A DNA stretch of 38,810 nucleotides from an uncultured Lachnospiraceae bacterium (GTDB taxonomy: Bacteria > Bacillota > Clostridia > Lachnospirales > Lachnospiraceae), in the NCBI GenBank assembly GCA_910584945.1, contig CAJUDY010000038.1:1-38810 (forward strand). The letters run 5' to 3'. This document shows, piece by piece, positions 7,479 to 15,455 of the stretch (positions within the stretch are counted from its first letter, which is position 1; the number at the start of each line of letters is the position of its first letter). The notes beneath the pieces were generated by a model. It saw only the letters and a list, made by a program, of their open reading frames with translations. It was not told the DNA's origin and did not search any database. Both the position numbers and the translations under genes were made by a program.

Positions 7479-8069
7479 ATGAGAAAACTTTGGGAAATGT
7501 TTGCGACGTTTGCCCGAATCGGAGGCCTGACTTTCGGAGGCGGTTATGCCATGCTGCCGATCCTGCAAAGAGAAGTGGTGGAGAATCATCAGTGGGCGAC
7601 GGAGGAGGAGCTGGCAGATTACTATGCCATCGGCCAGTGCACGCCGGGAGTGATCGCGGTCAATACGGCGACGTTTATCGGATATCGGCAAGCAGGAATC
7701 CTGGGAAGTATTTTCGCCACCCTGGGCGTGGTGTTCCCTTCGGTGGTCATCATCACCGTCATTGCGGCGTTTTTGACAAATTTCGCGGATCTGAAAGTCA
7801 TACAGTATGCTTTTGAGGGCATTCGGGTGTGCGTCTGCGTGCTGATCTTCAACGCGGTGCAGAAGCTGTGGAAAAAGTCTGTGATCGATCAGCCCACCAC
7901 AGCGATCTTTTTGCTGGTATTTCTGGTTTCGGCAGGGCTGGCGGTGGGACAAAGCTTTTATCCGAACCTCTTTTCGGTGTCGCCGATCATTTATGTGGTG
8001 ATCGCGGGCGTGGCAGGAGTGATTCTGCACGGAGGAAACGGTAAGAAGGAGGCGCAGGAGAAAAAATGA
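7479..8069 (+). CDS. Chromate transporter subunit, short ChrA-type (first of pair)
   Basis: 196 residues, one CHR domain rather than the fused two-domain ChrA. Characteristic motifs are FGGGYAMLP near the N-terminus and QCTPGVIAVNTATFIGY. The rest is a set of membrane helices ending in a lysine-rich tail. Family role: CHR proteins export chromate in characterised cases; short forms work as heterodimers of two homologous halves. The next gene starts inside its stop (ATGA), consistent with a stoichiometric pair. Confidence 0.9.
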   Translation: MRKLWEMFATFARIGGLTFGGGYAMLPILQREVVENHQWATEEELADYYAIGQCTPGVIAVNTATFIGYRQAGILGSIFATLGVVFPSVVIITVIAAFLTNFADLKVIQYAFEGIRVCVCVLIFNAVQKLWKKSVIDQPTTAIFLLVFLVSAGLAVGQSFYPNLFSVSPIIYVVIAGVAGVILHGGNGKKEAQEKK

Positions 8070-8638
8070 TTCTGATACAGTTGTTTTTTGAATTTTTTAA
8101 AGCGGGGCTTTTTGCCATCGGCGGCGGACTTGCGACGCTTCCGTTTTTGCAGGAGATCAGTCAGACCACCGGCTGGTTCACCCAGCAGGATCTGCTGGAC
8201 CTGATCGCCATATCGGAGTCCACTCCCGGAGCCATCGGCGTGAACGCGGCCACGTACGCGGGATTTCATACGTACGGACTGGCCGGCGGGATTGTGGCGA
8301 CCCTTGGACTGGTGTCGCCTTCCGTGATCATCATCCTTCTGGTATCCAAGGTATTGGAGAAGTTCAAGGAGAGCCGTCTTGTGCAGGACCTTTTCTACGG
8401 CCTGCGCCCGGCGTCCACAGGGCTGATCGCGTCGGCAGGTTTTTCCGTGGTGCTTGCCACGCTGGTTCACGTGACGGATCTGCCCTCCGATCCGGCCGGG
8501 GCATTCAACTGGTTCGGCATCGTGCTGGCGATCGGACTTTACGCGGCCATCAAAAAGTGGAACCGGCATCCGGTGCTGTATATCGCGGCGTCGGCGGTGA
8601 TCGGCATCGCGGCAGGGTATCTCCACATATTCGGATAA
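8066..8638 (+). CDS. Chromate transporter subunit, short ChrA-type (second of pair)
   Basis: 190 residues, homologous to the preceding gene: FAIGGGLATLPFLQEI and SESTPGAIGVNAATYAGFHTYG match the CHR family motifs. It overlaps the first subunit by 4 bases. In two-gene CHR systems the halves have opposite membrane topology; that is family knowledge and not visible here. Its stop is followed directly by a copy of the repeated hairpin element. Confidence 0.9.
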   Translation: MILIQLFFEFFKAGLFAIGGGLATLPFLQEISQTTGWFTQQDLLDLIAISESTPGAIGVNAATYAGFHTYGLAGGIVATLGLVSPSVIIILLVSKVLEKFKESRLVQDLFYGLRPASTGLIASAGFSVVLATLVHVTDLPSDPAGAFNWFGIVLAIGLYAAIKKWNRHPVLYIAASAVIGIAAGYLHIFG

Positions 8639-8640
8639 AA

Positions 8641-8681
8641 AACAGCATCGGGATAGAAGATGCGGAACTTAAATAGGAGAG
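8641..8681 (+). repeat. Repeated hairpin/Shine-Dalgarno element, copy 2
   Basis: Starts just after the chromate transporter stop. ACAGCATC, a 9-nt loop, then GATGCGGAACTTAAATAGG. The stem is GCATC (8645-8649) with GATGC (8659-8663). AGGAGAG at the end is the ribosome-binding site of the lipoprotein gene at 8688. Confidence 0.7.
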
Positions 8682-8687
8682 AATTTA

Positions 8688-10259
8688 ATGAAGAAAAAAA
8701 GAGTGCTGGCAGCGCTTCTTATGGGCTGTATGTTGGCGTTGTGCGGCTGTCAGAGTACGGACAGAGGGGTTGTAGTAAAAGAGCAGGAGACTGTGGAAGC
8801 GACGGAGGAGACTCAGGAAGAGACGTCCGTTGAGATTGAAGAAGGAGAGGAAGATCCGGGGATTCTTCAGATCACCTTTTATCCGGAGGTGGAGGACGAC
8901 TACGATCCAGGCTCCGGGCAATGGCTTCTGCACACGGAATATCAGAGGATAGAGGCAAAGGGCGGTTCTGAAAAAGCGGTCCAGGCAATCGGCCAGTGGT
9001 CGCAGAAGCGGGTGGAGGAGATCAAAAACGCCAGGGCCCAGGGAGCGATCGCCGCGCTGGGAGAAGAGCAGACGACGGACTACTATCGGTACAGTATCTA
9101 TGAAAGTCTCAGGGCGGCCCGGATTGACCGCCGGGTCGTCAGTCTGGTTGAGCAGAACAGCGAGTATACCGGAGGAGCCCACGGGAACTACGGAAGCAGC
9201 GGCGTGAACTTTGACGCGGAGACCGGGGAACTTCTTACGCTTTCCGATCTTTTGACGGATGAGGAAGGATTTCGGGAGAGGGCGGAGGAAGAGCTGATTC
9301 GGAAGCTTACCGCCGCCTATTCGGACGAATTGTTTCCCGATTATGAGGATACCATCCTTAAGATGTGGGAGAGCGGCTTCAACTGGTATCTTGATGGAGC
9401 GGGGATTACCTTTATCTTCCAGCCCTATGAGATCGGCCCCTATGCACTGGGGGAGGTCTGCGTGACGCTTCCCTATCAGGAGATGGAAGCGTACCTTGAG
9501 CCTTCCTGTCTTCCGGAGCGCTGCCTGACGCCTTCCGGAGCCGGGATCTTTGCGATTCCAATAGATGAAGAGATCCCCCTTTTCCTTGCGGCCGCGGACA
9601 GCCAGCCTCACATGCTGGAGCTTGGGATTGTGGGGGAAGAAGGGTACGGTCCCATCCGTCTGAAACTGGGGGATTCTTCTGTGGAGACAGAGCCCTTTGA
9701 GCGGCTGGGAAACGCATTTCTGGTTTGCCGGACCGATGGAAGAAGCTTCCTGATCTTTGATGCGGACTATGCCTCGGATGATTTTGTGACGTTTGTGTAT
9801 GAACTGACAGATGGTATTTTAAAAGAATGCGACCGGCAGAACGGACTGAGCATACAGGGCGGAACGATCAATACGGAGGCTCTGCGGCTGCAGATGCATC
9901 TTGATGTGCTGGGAACCTACAGCAGTTTCATGGATTATACCATCGACGAGAACGGCAATCTGAAAGCGTCTGCGGACTGGTTTGAGATCTCCGGGAACAG
10001 CAACGCATGGCAGGAACTTTTGACAGTCAGAGAACTTCCGGTCTGGATGGAAGGGGAGGAGACTTCACTTCCGGCGGGAAGCCATATTTGTATCACAGCC
10101 ACGGACAACCAGGGAATCGTCCGTTTTACCGTGATTGACACAGAGGAAAGCGGGGAGATTCACTTTGTACGCGGTGACGGCGCGGAGGATACCTGGACGA
10201 TCTTTATTGACGGAGTCCCGGATCAGGAATATTTTGAGATGCTCCCTTACGCGGGGTAG
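8688..10259 (+). CDS. Large lipoprotein with DUF3298/RsiV-like domain
   Basis: 523 residues. The signal peptide ends in lipobox LCGC (Cys21), followed by an acidic Glu-rich linker. Between about 55 and 260 lies the DUF4163/DUF3298 arrangement, with the signature Y-T-G-G-A-H-G followed by F-D-x-x-T-G-E-x-L-x-L-x-D-L-L. This domain is found in RsiV anti-sigma factors (lysozyme binding) and PdaC-type proteins. Here there is no cytoplasmic anti-sigma part, so it is a surface protein rather than an anti-sigma factor. The C-terminal half (260-523) is not recognised. The 3' end overlaps the convergent LacI-type gene by 56 bases. Confidence 0.8.
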   Translation: MKKKRVLAALLMGCMLALCGCQSTDRGVVVKEQETVEATEETQEETSVEIEEGEEDPGILQITFYPEVEDDYDPGSGQWLLHTEYQRIEAKGGSEKAVQAIGQWSQKRVEEIKNARAQGAIAALGEEQTTDYYRYSIYESLRAARIDRRVVSLVEQNSEYTGGAHGNYGSSGVNFDAETGELLTLSDLLTDEEGFRERAEEELIRKLTAAYSDELFPDYEDTILKMWESGFNWYLDGAGITFIFQPYEIGPYALGEVCVTLPYQEMEAYLEPSCLPERCLTPSGAGIFAIPIDEEIPLFLAAADSQPHMLELGIVGEEGYGPIRLKLGDSSVETEPFERLGNAFLVCRTDGRSFLIFDADYASDDFVTFVYELTDGILKECDRQNGLSIQGGTINTEALRLQMHLDVLGTYSSFMDYTIDENGNLKASADWFEISGNSNAWQELLTVRELPVWMEGEETSLPAGSHICITATDNQGIVRFTVIDTEESGEIHFVRGDGAEDTWTIFIDGVPDQEYFEMLPYAG

Positions 10260-11268
10260 AATTTTCCCGTATTTTAATGGAGTGTTCCACAAAATAGGAA
10301 TTTTTGTCCGGAACGTCGCCGGAGGTCAGATATTCAAAGAGAAGGTCCAGGGATCTGGCGCCCTGGCGGCAGGGCTGCTGGCTGATGGTGGCGGAAATCA
10401 CCCCTTTTTTCAGCATTTCCAGTGTAGTCGGCACTTCGTCGAAGGTAATGATCTTCAATCGGCGTCCGGACTCTTCCGCAGCCCGACAGCCGCCGTGGAC
10501 TCCGGCAGCGGAGAAGAACAGAGCGTTGATATCCGGATGCTTTTTTAAAAGCTTCCCGGTGAGTGTGTAGCTCTCAAATTCATCGTCGTGATTTTCCAGG
10601 ACAGAGACCACATGAATGCGGGGATAGGACGCGGAGAGGGTGTGGCAAAGCCCCCGGACGCGCTCCGTATGGCAAAGGACATTGGAAGACCCGGTGATGA
10701 TTCCAAGGGCGATCTCGCCTTCGGTCATCAGAGCCAAAAGTCCGGCGGCAATGCATCCGCCCTGAAAATAGTCGCTTCCTACATAGGCCATTCTCCGGGA
10801 ACCGTCAATGTCGGTGTTGACCGTCACCACCGGGATCTGCCGCTTTACAAGCTCGTCTATTTTTTCCCTGATCCGCATATGATTATAAGGCGCCAGCATC
10901 AGACCGTGGATACCCTCGGCCATTAATTCTTCGATGGCAAGAAGCTGCGCCTCCGCGTCGAATTCCACGCGTCTGGTGAGGGTGGTGATGCCGTAGTCCT
11001 TAAGCTCCGCCGCTTTCGCGCAGACACCCTCCATGACTTCATCAAAAAACGGATTGTGTTCACTGAACAGGATCACGCCGATCTTGTACTTCTTTTTCTG
11101 GGCGGCAAGGGCGGTTCCTGCTTTGTTGGGCCGGTAATCCAGTGCGCGGACGATCTCCATGATTTTATCCGCGGTCTGAGGGCTGACGGCCCCCCGATGA
11201 TTCAGTACCCGGTCCACGGTTCCCCGGGAGACGCCTGCCAGATCTGCGATGTCTTTGATGGTGGTCAT
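10204..11268 (-). CDS. LacI-family transcriptional regulator (sugar operon repressor)
   Basis: 354 residues from ATG 11268, chosen because AGGAGG precedes it and the HTH starts immediately (MTTIKDIADLAGVSRGTVDR). The HTH spans 2-25 with hinge to about 57. A periplasmic-binding-like effector domain follows (about 60-335, ending near EHSIKIREN). The sequence V-S-R-G-T-V-D-R-V-L-N replaces the commoner TVSRVLN, marking a subfamily variant. It is divergent from xylB, and a perfect palindrome at 11601 is a likely operator. The last 15-17 residues run into the convergent lipoprotein gene and look like a read-through extension. The effector is probably a sugar or sugar phosphate of the adjacent pathway. 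Confidence 0.9.
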   Translation of the reverse strand: MTTIKDIADLAGVSRGTVDRVLNHRGAVSPQTADKIMEIVRALDYRPNKAGTALAAQKKKYKIGVILFSEHNPFFDEVMEGVCAKAAELKDYGITTLTRRVEFDAEAQLLAIEELMAEGIHGLMLAPYNHMRIREKIDELVKRQIPVVTVNTDIDGSRRMAYVGSDYFQGGCIAAGLLALMTEGEIALGIITGSSNVLCHTERVRGLCHTLSASYPRIHVVSVLENHDDEFESYTLTGKLLKKHPDINALFFSAAGVHGGCRAAEESGRRLKIITFDEVPTTLEMLKKGVISATISQQPCRQGARSLDLLFEYLTSGDVPDKNSYFVEHSIKIRENSTPRKGASQNIPDPGLRQ

Positions 11269-11373
11269 AGTATGCCTCCTGTTCGTTTCATGCGCACTCG
11301 CACAAAAATGTAGATGCCGCAAGGCGGCTGTGCCCGATGCAGTTGGAGATTCGGAATCGCCAACGATATATAG

Positions 11374-11402
11374 ACAATACAGGAAAGAATGGAAACTGTC
11401 AA
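11374..11402 (-). promoter_or_regulatory. Promoter of the LacI-type gene
   Basis: On the minus strand a perfect TTGACA (11397-11402), a 17-bp spacer, then TATTGT (11374-11379). Confidence 0.75.
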
Positions 11403-11412
11403 TGGCGCCGTT

Positions 11413-11426
11413 CGTGCCCGCGCACT
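11413..11426. promoter_or_regulatory. Degenerate second operator candidate
   Basis: CGTGCCCGCGCACT matches 11 of 14 positions of the palindrome at 11601, just upstream of the repressor's own -35 box. It could support autoregulation or DNA looping; weak on its own. Confidence 0.3.
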
Positions 11427-11560
11427 TTTTTGTACCTCCGGCCGCCCCGGTTTCTTGTAAATAATAGACAAGAATCGGACTTGTTTCGGCGGAAAATGAG
11501 CTAAAAATTGTATAGATTTCACAAAAATCAAAGAATGAAAAGAAAAATGGCGGCAATCTG

Positions 11561-11589
11561 TTGAAAGTTTTTCCGAAAAGGGGTAATAT
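11561..11589 (+). promoter_or_regulatory. Promoter of the xylB operon
   Basis: TTGAAA (11561-11566), 17-bp spacer, TAATAT (11584-11589), about 50 bases before the xylB ATG. Confidence 0.8.
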
Positions 11590-11600
11590 AAAAGAAATAA

Positions 11601-11614
11601 CGTGCACGTGCACG
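11601..11614. promoter_or_regulatory. LacI-type operator (perfect palindrome)
   Basis: CGTGCACGTGCACG is a perfect 14-bp inverted repeat with central CG, the form expected for LacI-family sites. It lies 11 bases downstream of the -10 box, over the transcription start region, so repressor binding would block xylB transcription. Confidence 0.75.
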
Positions 11615-11638
11615 AAAAAATCATAAGGAGGAGATGAC

Positions 11639-13108
11639 ATGCTCTATATAGGAGTGGACCTGGGAACTTCCGCAGTCAAGCTGCTTTTGATGGACGGGGA
11701 GGGTAAGATCGAGAAAATCGTATCCCGTGAATATCCGATCTATTTTCCGCATCCGGGCTGGTCGGAACAAAACCCGGAGGACTGGTTCCGGGAGACCATG
11801 GAGGGACTGAAAGAACTGTTGTCGGATTGCGACAAAAGCAAGGTGGCGGGCATCAGCTTCGGCGGGCAGATGCACGGGCTGGTGATTCTGGATAAAGCGG
11901 ATGAGGTGATTCGTCCGGCGCTTCTGTGGAATGACGGCCGTACCTATGAGGAATGTGATTATCTGAACCATGTGATCGGCAAGGAGAAGCTTTCCGAGTA
12001 TACGGCGAATATTTCCTTTACCGGGTTTACTGCTCCGAAGATTTTGTGGGTGAAGAACAAGGAGCCGGAGAATTTTTCCAGGATCAAAAAGATCATGCTG
12101 CCGAAAGATTATATCGCTTACCGGCTGTCCGGCATTCACTGTACAGACGTGTCCGACGCTTCCGGGATGCTGATCTTCGATGTGAAGAACCGGTGCTGGT
12201 CGAAGGAGATGCTGGAAATCTGCGGAATCCGGGAGGAGCAGCTGGCGAAAATCTATGAATCCTACGAGACCGTGGGAACAGTGCTGCCAAAGATTGCTTC
12301 CGAGCTTGATATCCCGGCTACGGTGAAAGTGGTGGCGGGCGCCGGGGACAACGCGGCGGCGGCTGTGGGTACTGGGACCGTGGGAGACGGTATGTGCAAC
12401 ATTTCCCTTGGAACCAGCGGCACGATCTTTATCTCTTCGGAAAAGTTCGGAGTGGACAAGCACAATGCGCTGCACGCGTTTGCTCACGCGGACGGACATT
12501 ATCATCTGATGGGCTGCATGCTGAGCGCGGCTTCCTGCAATAAGTGGTGGATGGATGAGATCATCGGGACCAAAGATTACGCCGAAGAGCAGAAGGCCAT
12601 TGAGAAGCTGGGAGAGAATCACGTGTATTTTCTGCCCTATCTGATGGGAGAACGTTCTCCTCATAATAATCCCAACGCCAGAGGGACTTTTATCGGCATG
12701 ACCATGGATACCACCAGGGCGGATATGACCCAGGCGGTCTTAGAGGGCGTTGCCTTTGCGCTGCGGGATTCCTTTGAGGTGGCAAAGTCTCTGGGTATTC
12801 GGATCGAGCGTACCAAGATCTGCGGCGGCGGGGCGAAGAGTCCTCTTTGGAAGAAGATCATCGCCAATGTGATGAATATCAAGGTGGATGTGATTGAGAG
12901 CGAGGAAGGACCGGCTCTGGGCGGCGCGATGCTGGCAGCGGTGGCCTGCGGGGAGTATGAGAGCGTGGAAGCGGCGGCAGCGAAGCTGGTGAAAGTGGTT
13001 GACACGGTGGAGCCGACGCCGGAGATTGCGGCGAAGTATGAGGAGCGGTATCGGCAGTTCAAGGAGATTTATCCGGCTTGCAGGCCGCTGTTTGACATTA
13101 TGAAATGA
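11639..13108 (+). CDS. xylB: FGGY-family pentulose kinase (xylulokinase-like)
   Basis: 489 residues, the normal XylB length. The N-terminal phosphate-binding motif is IGVDLGTSAVK (4-14), followed by GQMHGLV and, in the second actin-like domain, AGAGDNAAAAVG with catalytic Asp237 and NISLGTSGTIF. Family reaction: ATP-dependent phosphorylation of a ketose, D-xylulose to xylulose 5-phosphate in XylB. GGAGG is well placed before the ATG. First gene of an operon with a DUF4867 protein and an L-fucose/L-arabinose-type isomerase. Because the isomerase is not XylA, the true substrate may be another ketose, such as L-fuculose, D-ribulose or L-ribulose. Confidence 0.9.
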   Translation: MLYIGVDLGTSAVKLLLMDGEGKIEKIVSREYPIYFPHPGWSEQNPEDWFRETMEGLKELLSDCDKSKVAGISFGGQMHGLVILDKADEVIRPALLWNDGRTYEECDYLNHVIGKEKLSEYTANISFTGFTAPKILWVKNKEPENFSRIKKIMLPKDYIAYRLSGIHCTDVSDASGMLIFDVKNRCWSKEMLEICGIREEQLAKIYESYETVGTVLPKIASELDIPATVKVVAGAGDNAAAAVGTGTVGDGMCNISLGTSGTIFISSEKFGVDKHNALHAFAHADGHYHLMGCMLSAASCNKWWMDEIIGTKDYAEEQKAIEKLGENHVYFLPYLMGERSPHNNPNARGTFIGMTMDTTRADMTQAVLEGVAFALRDSFEVAKSLGIRIERTKICGGGAKSPLWKKIIANVMNIKVDVIESEEGPALGGAMLAAVACGEYESVEAAAAKLVKVVDTVEPTPEIAAKYEERYRQFKEIYPACRPLFDIMK

Positions 13109-13192
13109 AATACCCGGACGCCCGGAGGCGGCAGATATTCCTGCCGGACCTTGAATCAAACGGCGAAAATATATAGAAGGAGGATGAAGTCT

Positions 13193-13816
13193 ATGGAGAT
13201 AAAGAAGGTAACGGACCCGGAGTTTCGGAAATATGGGAGAGTGGTCCGGGGGATTAATTTTTCGGAGTTGGTGGAGGCTTTGAATGAGAAGACGCCGCTT
13301 CCGGAAGGCGTAGTGTATGAGCCTTCGGTGGAGGCACTGGAGGGGCTTTCGGTGTTTTCTGAACTTCGTAGGAAGGCTTACGGGGAGCTGCCGATTCAGA
13401 TTGGGTACTGCAACGGCAGGAATTATCGGTTGAATGCGCTGGAGTATCATCGGTCTTCGGAGATCAATGTGGCGGGGACGGATGCGATTCTGATGGTGGG
13501 TTCCCAGCAGGATGTGGCGGATGATTTTACATATGACACTTCCCTGGTGGAAGCGTTTCTGCTTCCGAAGGGGACGGCGGTGGAGCTTTATGCGACGACG
13601 CTTCACTATGCGCCCTGCAGTGTGGGGGATCATGGGTTCCGGGTGGCGATTGTGCTGCCGAAGGACACGAATCTTCCGCTGGAGGAGGGACATGCAGATA
13701 TGGAGGATCGGTTGATCACGGCGAAGAATAAGTGGCTGATCGGACATGCGGAGGGCGGATTGCCCGAGGGCAGCCATATCGGCCTGATCGGAAAAAATCT
13801 GGACTGCCGGGAGTAG
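13193..13816 (+). CDS. DUF4867-family protein, sugar operon
   Basis: 207 residues from ATG 13193. AGGAGG ends 9 bases before this codon; in-frame upstream ATGs at 13151 and 13184 are badly placed relative to it. The protein is soluble, with no signal or membrane segment. The C-terminal half has a beta-rich, cupin-like rhythm with clustered potential metal ligands (residues E-A-F-L-L-P-K-G-T, E-L-Y-A-T-T-L-H-Y-A-P, G-D-H-G-F-R-V). I recall DUF4867 members beside sugar kinases and isomerases, so a sugar epimerase or isomerase role is plausible but not shown. It sits 84 bases after xylB and 80 before the isomerase gene. Confidence 0.8.
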   Translation: MEIKKVTDPEFRKYGRVVRGINFSELVEALNEKTPLPEGVVYEPSVEALEGLSVFSELRRKAYGELPIQIGYCNGRNYRLNALEYHRSSEINVAGTDAILMVGSQQDVADDFTYDTSLVEAFLLPKGTAVELYATTLHYAPCSVGDHGFRVAIVLPKDTNLPLEEGHADMEDRLITAKNKWLIGHAEGGLPEGSHIGLIGKNLDCRE

Positions 13817-13831
13817 AAGACGAACGGCGGA

Positions 13832-13845
13832 TGTGAACGGTAACG
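13832..13845 (+). promoter_or_regulatory. Possible catabolite-responsive element
   Basis: TGTGAACGGTAACG matches the cre pattern TGWAANCGNTNWCA at 12 of 14 positions, between the DUF4867 gene and the isomerase gene. Low confidence without genome-wide support. Confidence 0.22.
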
Positions 13846-13896
13846 TTGGTATCACTATATTTTTCAAAAATATTATCATATCAGGAGGATAAGATC

Positions 13897-15381
13897 ATGA
13901 ACAACATTCCTAAAGTAAAAGTTGGTATCGTGGCGGTCAGCCGCGACTGTTTTCCGGAGTCTCTGTCTGTGAACCGGAGGAAAGCGCTGGTGGCGGCTTA
14001 CGAAGCAAAGTATGATGCGGCGGATATCTATGAATGTCCGGTCTGTATCGTGGAGAGTGAGATCCACATGGTACAGGCTTTGGAGGACGTGAAGGCAGCG
14101 GGCTGCAACGCGCTGGTGGTTTATCTTGGCAACTTCGGCCCGGAGATCTCCGAGACGCTTCTGGCAAAGCATTTTGAGGGACCGAAGATGTTCGTGGCAG
14201 CGGCGGAGGAGACCGGAAAAAACCTGATCCAGGGCCGCGGCGACGCGTACTGCGGGATGCTCAACGCAAGCTACAACCTGGCTCTTCGCAACATCAGGGC
14301 GTATATCCCGGAATATCCGGTGGGAACGGCGGAGGAGTGCGCGGATATGATCCATGAGTTCCTTCCCATCGCAAGAGCGGTAGTTGGCCTCTCTGATCTG
14401 AAGATCATCAGCTTTGGACCGCGTCCTTTGAACTTCCTGGCCTGCAACGCGCCGATCAAGCAGCTCTACAACCTGGGTGTAGAGATTGAAGAGAACTCCG
14501 AGCTTGACCTGTTCGAGGCGTTTAAGAAACACGACAATGATCCGCGGATTCCCGAAGTGGTCGCGGACATGGAAGCAGAGCTTGGCAAAGGAAATATGAA
14601 ACCGGAGATTCTTCCGAAGCTGGCCCAGTATGAGCTGACGCTTCTCGACTGGATCGAGGCGCATAAGGGCTACCGCAAATACGTGGCCATTGCAGGGAAA
14701 TGCTGGCCCGCGTTCCAGACACAGTTCGGCTTTGTTCCCTGCTATGTAAACAGCCGTCTGACCGGTCGGGGCATCCCGGTATCCTGCGAAGTGGATATCT
14801 ACGGCTGCTTAAGCGAGTACATCGGAACCTGTGTCAGCGACGATATCGTGACGCTTCTGGACATCAACAATACGGTGCCCTATGACATCTACGAAGAAGA
14901 CATCAAGGGCAAATATGATTATACCAGTAAGGACGTCTTCATGGGCTTCCACTGTGGCAACACCAATACGAAGAAGCTGTCCTTCTGCCAGATGAAGTAT
15001 CAGCTGATCATGGCGAGAAGTCTTCCGGAGGAAGTGACGCAGGGAACGCTGGAAGGAGATATCACTCCCGGCGATATCACCTTCTTCCGTCTGCAGAGCA
15101 CCGCGGACTGCAAACTTCGGGCCTATGTGGCCAACGGCGAGGTCCTTCCGGTTGCCACCCGTTCCTTCGGAGGTATCGGCATCTTCGCGATTCCGGAGAT
15201 GAAGCGGTTCTACCGTCATGTACTGATCGAGGGCAATTATCCGCACCACGGCGCGGTGGCGTTTGGCCATCACGGAAAAGCATTGTATGAAGTATTCAAA
15301 TACATTGGAGTGGACGTAGACGAGATCGGCTACAACCAGCCGGCAGGCGTACGTTATCCGACGGAAAATCCATTCGCATAA
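13897..15381 (+). CDS. L-fucose/L-arabinose isomerase family protein
   Basis: 494 residues from ATG 13897, which has AGGAGG upstream; the upstream in-frame ATG at 13846 lacks one. The C-terminal domain carries the three metal ligands expected from FucI: Glu298 (SCEVDIYG), Asp322 (LLDINN) and His352 (GFHCGNT). The N-terminal domain (MNNIPKVKVGIVAVSRDCFP) also matches the family. Reaction by family: Mn-dependent aldose-ketose isomerisation. It is about 100 residues shorter than E. coli FucI. With the adjacent kinase it would feed a ketose phosphate into central metabolism; the exact sugar cannot be decided from sequence. Confidence 0.87.
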   Translation: MNNIPKVKVGIVAVSRDCFPESLSVNRRKALVAAYEAKYDAADIYECPVCIVESEIHMVQALEDVKAAGCNALVVYLGNFGPEISETLLAKHFEGPKMFVAAAEETGKNLIQGRGDAYCGMLNASYNLALRNIRAYIPEYPVGTAEECADMIHEFLPIARAVVGLSDLKIISFGPRPLNFLACNAPIKQLYNLGVEIEENSELDLFEAFKKHDNDPRIPEVVADMEAELGKGNMKPEILPKLAQYELTLLDWIEAHKGYRKYVAIAGKCWPAFQTQFGFVPCYVNSRLTGRGIPVSCEVDIYGCLSEYIGTCVSDDIVTLLDINNTVPYDIYEEDIKGKYDYTSKDVFMGFHCGNTNTKKLSFCQMKYQLIMARSLPEEVTQGTLEGDITPGDITFFRLQSTADCKLRAYVANGEVLPVATRSFGGIGIFAIPEMKRFYRHVLIEGNYPHHGAVAFGHHGKALYEVFKYIGVDVDEIGYNQPAGVRYPTENPFA

Positions 15382-15402
15382 GATCTGTTTGACATCATTT
15401 TG

Positions 15403-15429
15403 AGAGGCTGTCGCCATGCGGCAGCCTCT
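15403..15429 (+). terminator. Strong hairpin between isomerase and sensor genes
   Basis: AGAGGCTGTCGC pairs with GCGGCAGCCTCT (12 bp including one G-U) around a CAT loop, 21 bases after the isomerase stop. Only a short T-run follows, so it may be a partial terminator that lowers expression of the downstream sensory genes. Confidence 0.6.
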
Positions 15430-15455
15430 TTGAAAAACGTCAAAGAGGGGGATAT

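Larger units (their letters stand above)
11269..11638. other. Divergent regulatory region between lacI-type gene and xylB
   Basis: 370 bases without a gene. It holds a minus-strand sigma-A promoter (11374-11402), a plus-strand promoter (11561-11589), a perfect 14-bp palindrome (11601-11614) and a weaker copy of it (11413-11426). The leader of the repressor mRNA (11269-11373) contains a small GCCGC/GCGGC hairpin. Confidence 0.75.

Noticed and set aside
8685..9611. 308-codon open frame antisense to the lipoprotein gene
   Set aside because: Sense frame has a perfect lipoprotein signal and domain motifs; the antisense frame has no ribosome-binding site or family.
12740..13879. 379-codon open frame antisense to xylB/DUF4867
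   Set aside because: Same Arg/His/Pro-rich shadow composition; the sense genes are well supported.
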